From positions 310,001 through 374,000 of the forward strand of contig NZ_JAJOYT010000004.1 in NCBI RefSeq assembly GCF_021290965.1: DNA of 64,000 bases. The letters are read 5' to 3'. This DNA is from Rheinheimera faecalis (GTDB lineage: Bacteria; Pseudomonadota; Gammaproteobacteria; Enterobacterales; Alteromonadaceae). Each line of letters begins with the position of its first letter. The stretch's first letter is position 1. Below are positions 63,076 through 64,000 of this stretch, piece after piece. A program made the position numbers and the translations under genes. The notes beneath the pieces are model-generated. The model ran no database searches. It was not told the DNA's origin and saw only the letters and a program-made list of their open reading frames with translations.

Positions 63076-64000
63076 GACAGCAGCACCAATTGTCGAAGTG
63101 CTGCCGTATCAAATAAATTTGTGCTGTACTTGTGCTCATACTGCAAAAGTTGAGTTCTGGCAGGCATAAATGCCATCAATTGCTGCATTGAGTTATGTAA
63201 AGTGCCGGACTCACACAGCAGTGACAGATTCTGCGCCGCAGTGGGGTAGTCCACGCTGGCAAAGTAACTATGAGTTTCATTTAAGGTCAGGTTGCGCCAC
63301 AGTGCAGTGCGCCGCATGCTGTCCCCGGCAAAGAGCTTCAGTTGCTGCAATCCAAGGTAATAACTATTAAGTAAACGCGCTGGTATGTCGTTCAGCCAGT
63401 CAATTCTGTCGGTTCGTACCGCCAGCACCTGAAACATTTGCGGAGCACACTGGCGTCCGTCAAACAGCCGTTTTGCGCCTGTACGTTCTATATAGTGCGA
63501 CACAGGAGGGGAGTTGATGGCTGCGTCAATCTGACCATTTTCCCATGCCATCAGTTGTTTGAGTTGTGGCAAATACGCGATTTCGACATCTTTTCGGGTC
63601 AGGCCTACATCGACAAGGTAATGTTCAAGTAATAATTCAGTGGCTGCACGTGGTTCCAGCGCAATAATTTTTCCTTTGAGATCTGCTGCGGTGCTGAAGT
63701 CCGGGCGGGATAATAAGGTATGGGCACCGCAGGAGTTCGCTAGTACCAGTATGATTTGTAATGGAATACCAGCCGCCAGACAGAGCAGCACTTCATCTAA
63801 TGCAAGAGTCGCTGCATCTAATTCTCCGGACATCATGGCGTTTACCACTGTATCGGCAGATCTGCTGCTTCTGAGCGTTACACCAGCGGGTAATAAATTG
63901 AAATGTTCGCTGAGATAAAAGGCTTCGTGACCCGGATGTTGATAAATTCCAAGGCTAAAGGCTTTGTTTCTGCCGCATGCTGAAGCTGCTGTTATGAGCA
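63072..64000 (-). CDS. Periplasmic ABC-type substrate-binding protein, NMT1/SsuA-like (5' truncated by window)
   Basis: The reading frame continues without a stop past an internal GTG (63848) to the window's right edge and encodes LITAASAC, which looks like a signal-peptide end with a possible lipobox. The mature start is near GRNKAFSLGIYQHPGHEAFY. The body fits NMT1/SsuA-type binding proteins (LDAATLALDEVLLCLAAGIPLQIILVLANS, GQIDAAINSPPVSHY, LLNSYYLGLQQL). No permease is visible. It overlaps the GGDEF sensor by ATGA, suggesting that it feeds ligand information to that protein rather than to a transporter. Confidence 0.8.
   Translation of the reverse strand, partial: LITAASACGRNKAFSLGIYQHPGHEAFYLSEHFNLLPAGVTLRSSRSADTVVNAMMSGELDAATLALDEVLLCLAAGIPLQIILVLANSCGAHTLLSRPDFSTAADLKGKIIALEPRAATELLLEHYLVDVGLTRKDVEIAYLPQLKQLMAWENGQIDAAINSPPVSHYIERTGAKRLFDGRQCAPQMFQVLAVRTDRIDWLNDIPARLLNSYYLGLQQLKLFAGDSMRRTALWRNLTLNETHSYFASVDYPTAAQNLSLLCESGTLHNSMQQLMAFMPARTQLLQYEHKYSTNLFDTAALRQLVLLS

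Overview
The window is a stretch of gammaproteobacterial chromosome. Gene content (rsx/rnf cluster followed by nth, a yjbEFGH-type exopolysaccharide operon, LysR/RND efflux, many c-di-GMP-type proteins), moderate GC and protein style suggest an aquatic Rheinheimera/Alishewanella-like relative of the Alteromonadales. This is inference from gene style, not a database result. I see no prophage, integron or CRISPR array.

Bases 1-17.6 kb: a surface-polysaccharide cluster on the + strand. It holds a WbpG-like amidotransferase, a Wzx flippase, two Gfo/Idh sugar oxidoreductases, an SGNH hydrolase, a KYHPR-motif glycosyltransferase, a Wzy-like polymerase, AsnB, a heparinase II/III-like protein, a GT4 glycosyltransferase, then PglC-PglD-PglE and UDP-glucose dehydrogenase. 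The middle (about 5-9 kb) is visibly AT-richer, as usual for exchanged O-antigen/capsule genes. From wzy to pglD the genes overlap by 4-13 nt. Bases 17.6-21.8 kb carry two tandem PglF-type 4,6-dehydratases. PglF, PglE, PglD and PglC together account for UDP-di-N-acetylbacillosamine synthesis and its transfer to the lipid carrier.

Bases 21.8-26 kb: a yjbEFGH/gfcABCD-like export operon with a structured leader and an internal terminator after the first gene. Bases 26-30.4 kb: dTDP-rhamnose genes split into two convergent operons (rfbC-rfbD-galE on +, rfbB-rfbA on -), with half-copies of a repeat at both ends of rfbD-galE. Bases 30.4-39.6 kb: ordinary housekeeping genes (TPR response regulator, MurG-like glycosyltransferase, tdk, MAPEG, cyclophilin, bfd, aspartoacylase, gloA, nth) plus a REP-associated tyrosine transposase (RAYT).

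Bases 39.6-45.4 kb: the complete rsxABCDGE electron-transport operon (- strand); rsxC has a 120-bp periodic repeat region. Then follow a degenerate GGDEF-EAL regulator, three tRNA-Asn genes with a strong promoter, a gene-free but motif-rich 0.5 kb, a MATE transporter, uvrB (preceded by a diverged duplicate of its own 5' end), a porin, an ERIC-like element, a LysR/RND efflux locus with a clear operator, an M14 peptidase, and a PBP-PAS-GGDEF sensor overlapping a substrate-binding protein that runs off the window.

The most distinctive non-genic signal is a dispersed family of long palindromes with the conserved tip AAAATGGGGTCAGA. There are six full and two half copies. Two full copies directly flank the RAYT gene, and most copies sit immediately after stop codons, so they may also serve as terminators. 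One half-copy supplies part of the C-terminal codons of RfbA.
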